From Rhodanobacter glycinis (GTDB lineage Bacteria > Pseudomonadota > Gammaproteobacteria > Xanthomonadales > Rhodanobacteraceae), in NCBI RefSeq assembly GCF_006438785.1, contig NZ_RCZB01000001.1, positions 321,912 through 385,911 of the forward strand: 64,000 bases of DNA, read 5' to 3'. How positions within the stretch are numbered: the stretch's first letter is position 1; every line of letters begins with the position of its first letter. Made by a program: the position numbers and the translations under genes. The notes beneath the pieces are model-generated. The model saw nothing but the letters and a program-made list of their open reading frames with translations, was not told the DNA's origin and made no database searches. Of this stretch, positions 28,077 through 36,222 are shown piece after piece.

Positions 28077-29057
28077 TCAGGCCGACGGTTCCAGCCGCTC
28101 GCGCAGGAAGTCGATGAACGCGCGCAGCTTCGGCGGCACCTGCAGCCGGCTCGGGTAGTACAGGTAGAAGCCGTCGAACGGCGGCAGCCATGCGTCCAGC
28201 ACGGTCTGCAGCCGTCCGGCGGCAATGTGTTCGCGCACCATCGGCTCCAGCATGTGCACCAGCAGCAGGCCGTCCAGCGCCGCGCGGATCGGCAGCGAGG
28301 GTTCGTTGGTGATGAGCGGGCCGTTCACGTCGATCTCGAACCAGCGATGGGCCGTCGCGCCGCTTTTGCCGGTGCTGACTTTATGGGCGCGGCTTTTATC
28401 GGGGCGGCTCTTATCGGCGCGGCTTCCATCGGCGAATTCCCAGCGGTAGATCGCGCCGCTGCTGCGATAGCGAAAGCGTGCGCAAACGTGCTGCTGCAAC
28501 TCGCGCGGATGCTGCGGCCGGCCATGCCGCGCGAAGTACGCCGGTGCGCCGGCCACCACCGCGCGCAGCGGTCCGCCCAGCGGCAGCGCGACCACGTCGC
28601 GTGCCAGCCGCTCGCCGAGGCGGATACCGGCATCGACGCCATCGGCGACCAGGTCGGTGAGCGCGTTGTCGGCGATCAGGTCGAGCGTGACGTCGGGACA
28701 GGCGCGCAGGAAGTCCGCCAGCATCGGCGCGAGCAACTGGTCGAGCAGGCTGTGCGGCGCGGTGATGCGCAAGGTACCGGCAGGGTGGTCGCCGTGCTGG
28801 CGCAGCGCTTCCACCGCGCCGTCGATCTCGGCCAGCGCGGGGCCGATGCGTTCGAGGAACTGCCGACCCGCCTCGGTCAGGCCCACCTTGCGCGTGCTCC
28901 GCTGCAGCAGGCGCACGCCCATGCGTTGTTCCAGCTGGCGCATCGCCTGGCTCAGCGCCGACGGCGTCACCTCCAGCTCGGCTGCGGCGCGGGTGAAGCT
29001 GCCGTGCCGGGCGATGGTGTGGAAGGCGCGCAGCGCCGGGCTGTGGTCGTCGATCAT
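28077..29057 (-). CDS. LysR-family regulator with a pentapeptide-repeat insertion
   Basis: A 326-residue LysR-type regulator. N-terminal HTH (about 8-66, FHTIARHGSFTRAAAELEVTPSALSQAMRQLE) and a substrate-binding domain. It is somewhat longer than usual because of a Lys/Ser/Arg-rich insertion (about 208-230: DKSRP, DKSRA) encoded by four imperfect 15-bp tandem units at 28371-28430. It is divergent from an aldo/keto reductase gene, which it probably controls; a 12-bp palindrome lies between them. Confidence 0.9.
   Translation of the reverse strand: MIDDHSPALRAFHTIARHGSFTRAAAELEVTPSALSQAMRQLEQRMGVRLLQRSTRKVGLTEAGRQFLERIGPALAEIDGAVEALRQHGDHPAGTLRITAPHSLLDQLLAPMLADFLRACPDVTLDLIADNALTDLVADGVDAGIRLGERLARDVVALPLGGPLRAVVAGAPAYFARHGRPQHPRELQQHVCARFRYRSSGAIYRWEFADGSRADKSRPDKSRAHKVSTGKSGATAHRWFEIDVNGPLITNEPSLPIRAALDGLLLVHMLEPMVREHIAAGRLQTVLDAWLPPFDGFYLYYPSRLQVPPKLRAFIDFLRERLEPSA
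28371..28430. repeat. Four imperfect 15-bp tandem repeats inside the LysR gene
   Basis: Units at 28371, 28386, 28401 and 28416. The last three follow the pattern GG(C/G)GCGGCT(T/C)(T/C)(T/C)ATC; the first is more diverged. The unit length is a multiple of three, so the coding frame is kept and copy-number change would add or remove five residues. Confidence 0.8.
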
Positions 29058-29068
29058 TGATTAGTCCA

Positions 29069-29080
29069 GCTTCATGAAGC
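29069..29080. promoter_or_regulatory. Palindrome between divergent LysR and aldo/keto reductase genes
   Basis: GCTTCATGAAGC, a perfect 12-bp palindrome 12 bp upstream of the LysR start and 76 bp upstream of the reductase start. This is the usual position for a LysR-type binding site. Binding is inferred. Confidence 0.45.
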
Positions 29081-29155
29081 ATCAATAGAATCGGCATTTT
29101 TCCGCGGAATGACAAGGCGCAGACTTTGCGCCGTCCCCACTGACGGCGTCCTGCC

Positions 29156-30307
29156 ATGTCACTCGACCAGTACTACACCCTCGGCCGCTCCGGCCTGCGC
29201 ATCAGCCGCCTCGCGCTCGGCACCATGACGTTCGGCGACGACTGGGGCTGGGGCGCGGCGGAGGACACCGCCCGCGCGATGTTCGACCGCTACCTCGCCG
29301 CCGGCGGCAATTTCATCGATACCGCCGACCTCTACACCGGCGGCAGCAGCGAGCGCCTGCTCGGCAAGTTCATCGCCGACAGCGGCAGCCGCGACCGCGT
29401 GGTGCTCGCCACCAAGTTCAGCTACAACGCCGAACCGGGCAACCCGAATGCCGGCGGCAACGGCCGCAAGAACATCCTGCGTGCGGTGGAAGGCTCGCTG
29501 CGCCGCTTGCGCACCGACTACATCGACCTCTATCTGCTGCACACCTGGGACCGGATCACGCCGGCTGAAGAGGTGCTGCAGACGCTGGACCACCTGGTGC
29601 GCGCCGGCAAGATCCGCCACGCCGGCCTGTCCGACGTGCCGGCCTGGTACGCCGCGCAGATCCAGACGCTGGCGCGTGCGCACCACCTGCATCCGTTGGT
29701 CAACCTGCAACTGCAGTATTCGCTGGCCGAGCGCAACATCGAACGCGAATACGTGCCGCTGGTGCAGGAGCTGGGCATGGGCATCACCGCATGGAGCCCG
29801 CTGGCGATGGGCTTGCTGTCCGGCAAGTACCGGCCCAGCGAGGCCGGCCACGACGGCGAGGGCGAAGGCCGGCTGCAGGTGGTCAAGTCGATGGGCCTTC
29901 CGTCGCTGGCGGACAAGTTCACGCCGCGCAACTGGGCCATCGTCGGCGCGGTCGAGCAGGTGGCGCGCGAAAGCGGCCTGAGCATGGCGCAAGTGGCGAT
30001 CCAGTGGGCCGCGCGCCAGCCCGCCCTGGGTGCGGTGATCCTCGGCTCGCGCAACCTGGATCAGTTCGAGGACAACCTCGGCGCGCTCGATCGTCCGCTG
30101 CCTGACGAGGCCATGCGCCGGCTGGACGAGGTCTCCGCCTTGCCTTCGCAGTTCCCCTACAGCTTCTTCGAGCCGGCCCAGCAGGCCGGCCTGCATGGCG
30201 GCGTGGGGGTGGGCGACAAACCGCCGGGCTATGCCTCCACGGTGTGGACGGGTGCCGCGCAGCGCGTGGACTTCGCGGCCGCTTCGACGACGGAGGCGGC
30301 GCGATGA
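29156..30307 (+). CDS. Aldo/keto reductase
   Basis: NADPH-dependent oxidoreductase of the aldo/keto reductase superfamily, 383 residues (a little longer than most). Catalytic tetrad visible: Asp in NFIDTADLY (about 58), Tyr about 62, Lys in LATKFSYN (about 87) and His in LLHTWD (about 128). The nucleotide-binding C-terminus contains VAIQWAARQPALGAVILGSRNLDQFEDNLGA. It is divergent from the LysR gene and overlaps the next gene by 4 nt. Substrate not assignable. Confidence 0.92.
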   Translation: MSLDQYYTLGRSGLRISRLALGTMTFGDDWGWGAAEDTARAMFDRYLAAGGNFIDTADLYTGGSSERLLGKFIADSGSRDRVVLATKFSYNAEPGNPNAGGNGRKNILRAVEGSLRRLRTDYIDLYLLHTWDRITPAEEVLQTLDHLVRAGKIRHAGLSDVPAWYAAQIQTLARAHHLHPLVNLQLQYSLAERNIEREYVPLVQELGMGITAWSPLAMGLLSGKYRPSEAGHDGEGEGRLQVVKSMGLPSLADKFTPRNWAIVGAVEQVARESGLSMAQVAIQWAARQPALGAVILGSRNLDQFEDNLGALDRPLPDEAMRRLDEVSALPSQFPYSFFEPAQQAGLHGGVGVGDKPPGYASTVWTGAAQRVDFAAASTTEAAR

Positions 30308-30777
30308 AGCCACTGCCTTACGGCGCGCCGATCACGCTCGACCAGGCCCGCGCCGTGACGGCCGCCGCCGAGGCGGAAGCCGCCGCGCATGATTGGCCGA
30401 TGGTGATCGCCATCGTCGGCAGCGGCGGCCAGCTGGTGATGCTGCACGCGCTCGACCAGGCCCAGCACGGCAGCGTGCCGGTGGCGCAGGGCAAGGCGGA
30501 GACGGCAGTGAATTTCCGCCGCCCAAGCAAACTCTTCGAGGATGCGGTGGCCTCCGGCGGCCTCGGCCTGCGCCTGCTCGGCATGCACAACCTGCTGCCG
30601 CTGGACGGCGGGTTGCCGCTGATCGCCGACGGCTGCGTGATCGGCGCCATCGGCGTCTCCGGCATGCAGTCGACGCAGGACGCGCAGGTCGCCGCCGCCG
30701 GTGCTGCCGCGCTGGCCGGCGAGCCGGCGCCGGCAACTACCCGGCGTGGGTCTCGCGCGCCAGGTGCAGGTCGTTGA
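30304..30777 (+). CDS. GlcG/HbpS-like protein
   Basis: A 157-residue protein of the GlcG/HbpS (haem-degrading/haem-binding) family. Recognised by ITLDQARAVTAAAEAEAAAHDWPMVIAIVGSGGQLVMLHALD (about 10-50) and the LLPLDGGLPLIADGCVIGAIGVSG segment (about 100-122). It is translationally coupled to the aldo/keto reductase gene. The last residues are read through a 41-nt overlap with the convergent gene and may not be conserved. Confidence 0.86.
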   Translation: MKPLPYGAPITLDQARAVTAAAEAEAAAHDWPMVIAIVGSGGQLVMLHALDQAQHGSVPVAQGKAETAVNFRRPSKLFEDAVASGGLGLRLLGMHNLLPLDGGLPLIADGCVIGAIGVSGMQSTQDAQVAAAGAAALAGEPAPATTRRGSRAPGAGR

Positions 30778-31480
30778 ACTTGCGACGCTCGACCAGTTCG
30801 CTGACGTGGCCGGCCGCATCGCGGCGGAAGATCAGCAGGTTCCGCTCGTCGTCGGTGCCCATGAACACATCGCGCGCGATCGGCTCCAGCGCGGTGAACG
30901 GCCGGCCGGCCTTGGTGACATAGCCCAGCACGCCATCGCGCACGCTGACCGTCCAGGCGCGATCCGGCGCGTAGCGGTAGGTGCCGGCATAGCCGCCGAG
31001 GGTCAGGCCGCGCACATCGAGTGCCGGCGGCGGCGTCGGGATCGTCACATCCTCCATGCCGGCCATCTTCCAGGCGCCGTGCTGTTTCACGAACGTCGCC
31101 AGCGCCTGGTAGCGCACCACCAGCTGCTGTCCGAAGACAGTCTCGCGCTCGTACTCCTCCACCTGGAGCAGCGCGGTATCGCCGTATCGCCATGCCTTCG
31201 GCTGGCGCAGTTCGATGCTGCCGGCGAAGCCGGCGGGGAACACTTGCAGCGAGGCGATCGCATCCTTCTTGTGCTGGATGCGGCCGAACTCGTCGATCAG
31301 CACGGCATCGTCGGTCAGCGTCCGCTGCCAGATCGCCTTGTCGCCCAGCGGGATCGCGTCGACCCAGGCCTGGGTGATCGCCACCAGTTCGTCGCGCAGC
31401 GCGTTGGACGCCTCCGCGGCGTGCAGGGTGCCCAACTGGCATGCGAACACGCACGCAACGGCCCATCGGGATATCGGCAT
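30737..31480 (-). CDS. Secreted SnoaL/DUF4440-like protein
   Basis: A 247-residue exported protein: signal peptide (to about HAAEA, residue 23), an NTF2-like SnoaL/DUF4440 domain (about 28-145: AWVDAIPLGDKAIWQRTLTDDAVLIDEFGRI), then a C-terminal beta-rich domain with GYAGTYRYAPDRAWTVSVRDG that resembles the domains found behind DUF4440 or beta-lactamase domains. No catalytic assignment is possible. It overlaps the convergent GlcG-like gene by 41 nt. Confidence 0.75.
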   Translation of the reverse strand: MPISRWAVACVFACQLGTLHAAEASNALRDELVAITQAWVDAIPLGDKAIWQRTLTDDAVLIDEFGRIQHKKDAIASLQVFPAGFAGSIELRQPKAWRYGDTALLQVEEYERETVFGQQLVVRYQALATFVKQHGAWKMAGMEDVTIPTPPPALDVRGLTLGGYAGTYRYAPDRAWTVSVRDGVLGYVTKAGRPFTALEPIARDVFMGTDDERNLLIFRRDAAGHVSELVERRKFNDLHLARETHAG

Positions 31481-31779
31481 GGTCCTGGCTCCGCGGAAGG
31501 TGCCGCGAGTCTGGATCCATGCACGTCAGGGCAGCATGTGCACGAAGTCACGCGGGCATCGCCGGGTCGGCGGTCAGGGCCACGGTGGGGCGCTGCAGGC
31601 GCCTGTCGGCATGCGGTGCGCGAACCAGGACAGGCTGCGGCCTTTCTCGTCGACCGCTGCGGATCATGGTGCGGTTTCCGAATCATGATGAACTTCGTCG
31701 GTGGAGGCGATGACAGCGCGACAGTGCTACGCAAGCATCGTCCGATTTGCCACACTCGCGTTTTTATCCGGTAGCCGGC

Positions 31780-32766
31780 ATGCGTTCGAAGGCTCTTGCC
31801 GCCGTGGGGCTGGCGCTGTGTTCGGCGCTGTTCTTCACGCTTACCTACGTGCTCAATCGGAGCCTCGTCGCCGGCGGCGGACATTGGGCATGGGCGGTGA
31901 TCCTCCGCTATCTGCTCACCCTGCCGCTGCTGGCCGTGGTGGCGCCCCTGCAGGGTGGACTCGGCGATCTGCCGCGCGAGCTACGCAGGCATGCGCGGCC
32001 GTGGTTGTTGTGGAGCGGTGTCGGCTTCGTGCTGTTCGGCTTGCCGCTGACCTGGGCGGCGAACAGCGGGCCGTCGTGGCTCATAGCAGGCAGCTTCCAG
32101 ACCACCGTGCTGGCCGGGCCGCTGCTGGCGCCGCTGATCTATCGCGATGAGCGGCGTCGGTTGGCGTGGCCCACGCTGGCGATCGGTGCACTGATTGTCG
32201 CCGGCGTGTTCGCCTTGCAATGGGGCCATGCGCAAGGCCGGCTGCATGCGGGCGACTGGCTGGCGATCGGTGCGGTGGTGTTGTCCGCGTTCGCCTATCC
32301 GCTGGGCAACCGCAAGCTGCTGTTGCACCTCGAACACTGCGGTATCCGGCTCAACGCGGTGCAGCGGGTGTTCGGCATGACGCTGTGCAGCTGGCCGCTG
32401 TGGTGGCTGTTCGCGGCGGTCGCGTGGTTCACGATCGGCCCGCCGACGTGGCGCGAGGCGCTGCTGGCCGGCGGCGTGGCGCTGTCCTCGGGCACCATCG
32501 CCACCATCCTGTTCTTCCGTGCCACCGACATGGTGCGCAGCGAGCCGACCGCGCTGGCTGCGGTGGAGGCGATGCAGGCGGCGGAACTGCTGTTCGCCAC
32601 GCTGCTCGGCGTGCTGTTTCTCGATGAAGCATGGCCGCATGGTTACGCGCTGTTCGGCGCGCTGGCGATCATCGTCGGCATCGCGTTGTTTGGTTGGATC
32701 AGCGGACGCGGCGCGGCGGGCGATGACGAGGCGGTGCGCGCATTGCGCAGCGACCGCAGCGCTTGA
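31780..32766 (+). CDS. EamA/DMT-type multidrug-resistance efflux transporter
   Basis: A 328-residue membrane protein with about ten TM helices and two EamA-like halves, closest in pattern to the multidrug resistance efflux transporter family (LALCSALFFTLTYVLNRSL at the N-terminus; LGVLFLDEAWPHGYALFGALAIIVGIALFG at the C-terminus). ATG at 31780 is taken as start. Upstream, 31481-31779 shows nothing recognisable apart from room for two divergent promoters. Convergent with the following LysR gene. Confidence 0.86.
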   Translation: MRSKALAAVGLALCSALFFTLTYVLNRSLVAGGGHWAWAVILRYLLTLPLLAVVAPLQGGLGDLPRELRRHARPWLLWSGVGFVLFGLPLTWAANSGPSWLIAGSFQTTVLAGPLLAPLIYRDERRRLAWPTLAIGALIVAGVFALQWGHAQGRLHAGDWLAIGAVVLSAFAYPLGNRKLLLHLEHCGIRLNAVQRVFGMTLCSWPLWWLFAAVAWFTIGPPTWREALLAGGVALSSGTIATILFFRATDMVRSEPTALAAVEAMQAAELLFATLLGVLFLDEAWPHGYALFGALAIIVGIALFGWISGRGAAGDDEAVRALRSDRSA

Positions 32767-32769
32767 CCG

Positions 32770-33645
32770 TCATGTATCCGTTGATCCGCTCAGCCAACGG
32801 CTGAAGTGCATCACGCCAGCCGCTTTGGGCCGGCGCGAAGACGTGACGAGGTAATAGCTGCCGCGCGAGGGTATGGCAACGCTGCCGACGCGCTTCAACG
32901 TACCGGCGGCGATCGCGTCAGTGACCAGGCGGCTGCGCGCGAGCGCCACGCCCGCGCCGGCTTCTGCAGCTTGCAGCAGCAGTGCGGAGTCGTTGAACAG
33001 CGGCCCGAACACATGCTCGCCGCCAGCGACGCCGGCACGCTCGAGCCATTCCGGCCACGCGCCGAAATCATCCCGCAGCAGCACGCAGCGCTCGAGATCG
33101 GCTGGCTTGCGCAAGCGCATGCGGGTGACGTAGCCGGGAGCGGCTACAGGAAACAGTTCTTCGTCGAACAGCTTTTCGCTGCGCGCGCCCGGCCAGCGGC
33201 CACCGCCAAAGCGGATCGCGAGATCGACCTCGTCGGCATCGAGGTCGACCAGCGACGTGGTGGTATGCAGCGTGAAGTCGATCTCCGGATGTTCGTGCAG
33301 GAAAGCACCGAGCTGTTGCAGCAGCCAGCGGCTTGCCAGCGACGGCGGCACGCTGACGGACAGTCGGTTGCCGTCGCGTCGACGCAGTTGTTCGCCGGCT
33401 TCCGAAAGCTGCCTGAGCGTGGTCCGCACCACCTCCATCAGGTGTTCGCCGGCGGGTGTCAGCGCGACGTCGCGTCGGTTTCGCTGGAACAGCGCGAGCC
33501 GATAGAACGCCTCGATGGACTTGATCTGATGACTCACCGCACTGGGCGTCAGGTGCAGTTCCTCGGCGACTCGCGAGAAGTTCCGCAGACGCCCCAGCGC
33601 CTCGAACGTACGCAGCGTATGCATGGGCGGCAACAGATATTTCAT
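32770..33645 (-). CDS. LysR-family regulator, GcvA-like
   Basis: A 291-residue LysR-type regulator. HTH in LRTFEALGRLRNFSRVAEELHLTPSAVSHQIKSIE (about 10-45) and a LysR substrate domain with the GcvA-type pattern LVDLDADEVDLAIRFGGGRWPG. It is divergent from an alpha/beta hydrolase gene 145 nt away, its likely target. An inverted repeat with LysR spacing lies just upstream of its start. Confidence 0.9.
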   Translation of the reverse strand: MKYLLPPMHTLRTFEALGRLRNFSRVAEELHLTPSAVSHQIKSIEAFYRLALFQRNRRDVALTPAGEHLMEVVRTTLRQLSEAGEQLRRRDGNRLSVSVPPSLASRWLLQQLGAFLHEHPEIDFTLHTTTSLVDLDADEVDLAIRFGGGRWPGARSEKLFDEELFPVAAPGYVTRMRLRKPADLERCVLLRDDFGAWPEWLERAGVAGGEHVFGPLFNDSALLLQAAEAGAGVALARSRLVTDAIAAGTLKRVGSVAIPSRGSYYLVTSSRRPKAAGVMHFSRWLSGSTDT

Positions 33646-33668
33646 GGATGAAATGCATTCACCGTGTT

Positions 33669-33688
33669 GTGAAAAATCATAACTTCAC
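33669..33688. promoter_or_regulatory. Inverted repeat, possible LysR binding site
   Basis: GTGAAAAATCATAACTTCAC: 5-bp arms (GTGAA/TTCAC) with a 10-bp A/T-rich spacer, containing the T-N11-A pattern of LysR sites. Located 24 bp upstream of the LysR start and about 100 bp upstream of the hydrolase start. Confidence 0.45.
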
Positions 33689-33790
33689 CGCTTGCGCCGG
33701 GCGCCCAATACTAACCGCAAGCCGGCACGGCCTTGATCCGGAAATTTTCCAGGTCGGCATGCGGGACGCTTCCAGCCAGTGGAGAAACGC

Positions 33791-34747
33791 GTGAGGAAAC
33801 TTTGCCTGATGGTTCTATTGATGGCGCTGGGCTGCATGCAGGCGCAGGCGGAGACGCTCACCTATGGCTGGCAGAAGGTCGACGGCATCCACCTGTTCTA
33901 CCGCGAGGGCGGTCCCCGCGATGCGCCGACCCTGGTGTTCCTGCATGGCAATCCCTTGTCGTCGATCATGTACGAAAAGCTGATGGAAGATCTTGCCGCC
34001 ACCGGGAAACTGCATGTGCTGGCGGTCGACTACCCGTCATTCGGCTACTCGGATGCGCCCGATCATGCGACCTATCGCTACACCTTCGATCATGTCGCCG
34101 ATACGGTGCGCAAGTTCCTGGCTGCGCGGGGCATCACTCGCTATGGGCTGTACATGCAGGATTACGGCGTGCCCGTGGGTTTTCGCCTGATGCAGGCGAA
34201 CCCGGACGCGATCAGCGTGATCGTCGTGCAGAACGGCGTGATTCATCTCGACGGCTTTCCTTCGGCACAGGACCCGCAAGGGGAATTGCGTCGCCACTGG
34301 CAGACGCGCAATCCCGCAGTTGATCGGCGTCGTGCCGGCTACGTGGCCCGGTTGGCGTATCCGCGGGCGGACGGTTGGAGTCCCGATGATGGGGTAACGC
34401 CCGATGCGGCCTTGCTGATGGTTGCCGCCGCGCAGCGGCCCGGAGTGATCGACGGCCGCAATGACTTATGGTTCGACTACGGCAACAACGTTCTGCGTTA
34501 TCCGGCGTGGCAGGCGATGCTGCGCAAGATGAGGGTGCCGCTGCTGGTGCTCTGGGGCCGCCGCGATCCGTTCTTCACCACGTCCGGTGCGCTTGCCTAC
34601 CAACGTGACGTGCCCACGGCGGAGGTCCATCTGCTCGACGCGGACCACTTCGCCTCGCTCGAAGTGCCCGATGAGATAGCGACCCTGATAAACGGCTTCC
34701 TGTCCCGCCATTCGGTGGCTACGCCGCCGCCGTCGGGTTCGCCTTGA
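33791..34747 (+). CDS. Exported alpha/beta hydrolase, haloalkane dehalogenase/epoxide hydrolase type
   Basis: A 318-residue alpha/beta hydrolase with a signal peptide (KLCLMVLLMALGCMQAQA). Oxyanion-hole motif FLHGNPLSS (about 50-58), and the nucleophile elbow YMQDYGVPVG has Asp rather than Ser, as in haloalkane dehalogenases and epoxide hydrolases. Acid in LWGRRDPFF and His in DADHFASLE complete a triad. GTG at 33791 is chosen because GGAG lies 6 nt upstream; GTG 33779 is the alternative. Likely regulated by the divergent LysR gene. The natural substrate is unknown. Confidence 0.86.
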   Translation: MRKLCLMVLLMALGCMQAQAETLTYGWQKVDGIHLFYREGGPRDAPTLVFLHGNPLSSIMYEKLMEDLAATGKLHVLAVDYPSFGYSDAPDHATYRYTFDHVADTVRKFLAARGITRYGLYMQDYGVPVGFRLMQANPDAISVIVVQNGVIHLDGFPSAQDPQGELRRHWQTRNPAVDRRRAGYVARLAYPRADGWSPDDGVTPDAALLMVAAAQRPGVIDGRNDLWFDYGNNVLRYPAWQAMLRKMRVPLLVLWGRRDPFFTTSGALAYQRDVPTAEVHLLDADHFASLEVPDEIATLINGFLSRHSVATPPPSGSP

Positions 34748-34886
34748 GATGCGGCAGGACACCGATCACGGTGAGTTCGTCCGACGTTGTTCGTAGCCCA
34801 AACGCATCAATGCCATCGTTAATAGACGCTCAATGGTGCGGAGCTAGCGTTTATGCTTGCGCGGTGATTACAGCAACCGATCGAGC

Positions 34887-36170
34887 ATGACGATGGACAC
34901 GGCTTCCAGTAGCACTGCACCGCTCCATGGGGAGTCGGCGCCGACGATCCACCACGGCACGCCGGCATTCCGTCGCACCAACCTCGCACTGTTCGCGGCC
35001 GGCTTCGCCACCTTCGGTCTGCTGTATTGCGTGCAGCCGCTGATGCCGGAGTTCAGTCATGACTACGGCGTGAGTGCGGCGGTCAGCGCATTGTCGCTGT
35101 CGCTGACCACCGGCGTGCTGGCGTTTGCGATGCTGTTTGCCGGTGCGCTGTCGGATGCATGGGGGCGCAAGTCGGTGATGGTGGTGTCGCTGCTGTCGTC
35201 GGCGGTACTGGTGCTGCTGACGGCGCTGATGCCAAGCTGGTCGGCGCTGCTGGTGGTGCGCACGCTGATGGGCCTGACCTTGAGCGGCCTGCCGGCGGTG
35301 GCGATGACGTATCTCGGCGAGGAAATGGATGTCGAGTCGATCGGCCTGGGCATGGGGCTGTACATCAGCGGCAGCGCGGTCGGCGGCATGGGCGGGCGCC
35401 TGATCACCGGTGTGCTGACCGATTTCTTCGGCTGGCGCTTCGGTGTGGGTGTGGTCGGTGTGATCGGCGTGCTGGCCGGCCTGATCTTCTGGCGTGCGCT
35501 GCCACCTTCGCGGCATTTCGTGGCGCAGCCGTTGCGCTGGCGCATGGTGCTGGGACGCTTCACCGGCATGTTCCGCGACCGCGGCCTGCCGTGGTTGTTC
35601 GTCGAAGGTTTCCTGCTGCTCGGCGCGTTCGTCACCGTCTACAACTACCTGGGCTACCGTTTGCTGGCGCCGCCGTACCACCTGAGCCAGGCGGTCGTCG
35701 GGTTGATCTTCGGCATCTATCTGGTCGGCACCTTCAGCTCGGCGTGGATGGGGCATCTGGCTGGTCAGCTCGGGCGGCGCAAGGTGTTGTGGACGGCGTT
35801 CGCGCTGATGCTGGTCGGCGTGGCGCTGACCATGGCGCAACCGCTGCCGCTGATCATCCTGGGCATCGTGGCGATCACGTTCGGCTTCTTCGGTGGCCAC
35901 TCGATCGTCAGCAGCTGGGTCGGTCGGCGCGCTGGTGTTGCGAAGGCGCAGGCTTCGTCGGTGTATCTGTTCTGCTATTACATGGGCTCCAGCATCGCCG
36001 GCGCCAGCGGCGGGCTGTTCTATGCGTCGCACGGCTGGAATGGTGTGGCGCTGTTCGTCGGCACGCTGGTGCTGGCCGGCCTGCTGATCGCATTGCGCCT
36101 GTTCCGGCTGCCGCCGCTGGTGAACGTGGCGACGCCGCCTACGCCGATGAGCAAGGGCGCGATGCCGTAA
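34887..36170 (+). CDS. MFS transporter, YnfM/AraJ-like
   Basis: A 427-residue major facilitator superfamily protein with about 12 TM helices. Motif A appears as GALSDAWGRKSVMVVSLL (about 90-107) and again in the second half (GHLAGQLGRRKVLWTAF). YCVQPLMPEFSHDYGVS near the N-terminus is typical of the YnfM-type efflux group. ATG at 34887. Substrate not predictable. The preceding 139-nt gap shows nothing but a probable promoter. Confidence 0.89.
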   Translation: MTMDTASSSTAPLHGESAPTIHHGTPAFRRTNLALFAAGFATFGLLYCVQPLMPEFSHDYGVSAAVSALSLSLTTGVLAFAMLFAGALSDAWGRKSVMVVSLLSSAVLVLLTALMPSWSALLVVRTLMGLTLSGLPAVAMTYLGEEMDVESIGLGMGLYISGSAVGGMGGRLITGVLTDFFGWRFGVGVVGVIGVLAGLIFWRALPPSRHFVAQPLRWRMVLGRFTGMFRDRGLPWLFVEGFLLLGAFVTVYNYLGYRLLAPPYHLSQAVVGLIFGIYLVGTFSSAWMGHLAGQLGRRKVLWTAFALMLVGVALTMAQPLPLIILGIVAITFGFFGGHSIVSSWVGRRAGVAKAQASSVYLFCYYMGSSIAGASGGLFYASHGWNGVALFVGTLVLAGLLIALRLFRLPPLVNVATPPTPMSKGAMP

Positions 36171-36176
36171 GCGGGT

Positions 36177-36217
36177 GATTCCCTCTCCTCCTGGCAAAGC
36201 CCGGAGGAGAGGGAATC
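36177..36217. terminator. Bidirectional hairpin between convergent genes
   Basis: Perfect 15-bp inverted repeat (36177-36191 and 36203-36217) with an 11-nt loop, core CCCTCTCCTCC. It sits between the MFS gene and the convergent phosphodiesterase gene. No strong T-run. Confidence 0.7.
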
Positions 36218-36222
36218 GTGCT

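Noticed and set aside
31481..31779. Possible genes in the gap between the SnoaL-like and EamA-like genes.
   Set aside because: Only fragments of long antisense frames cross it; no start, ribosome site or motif.
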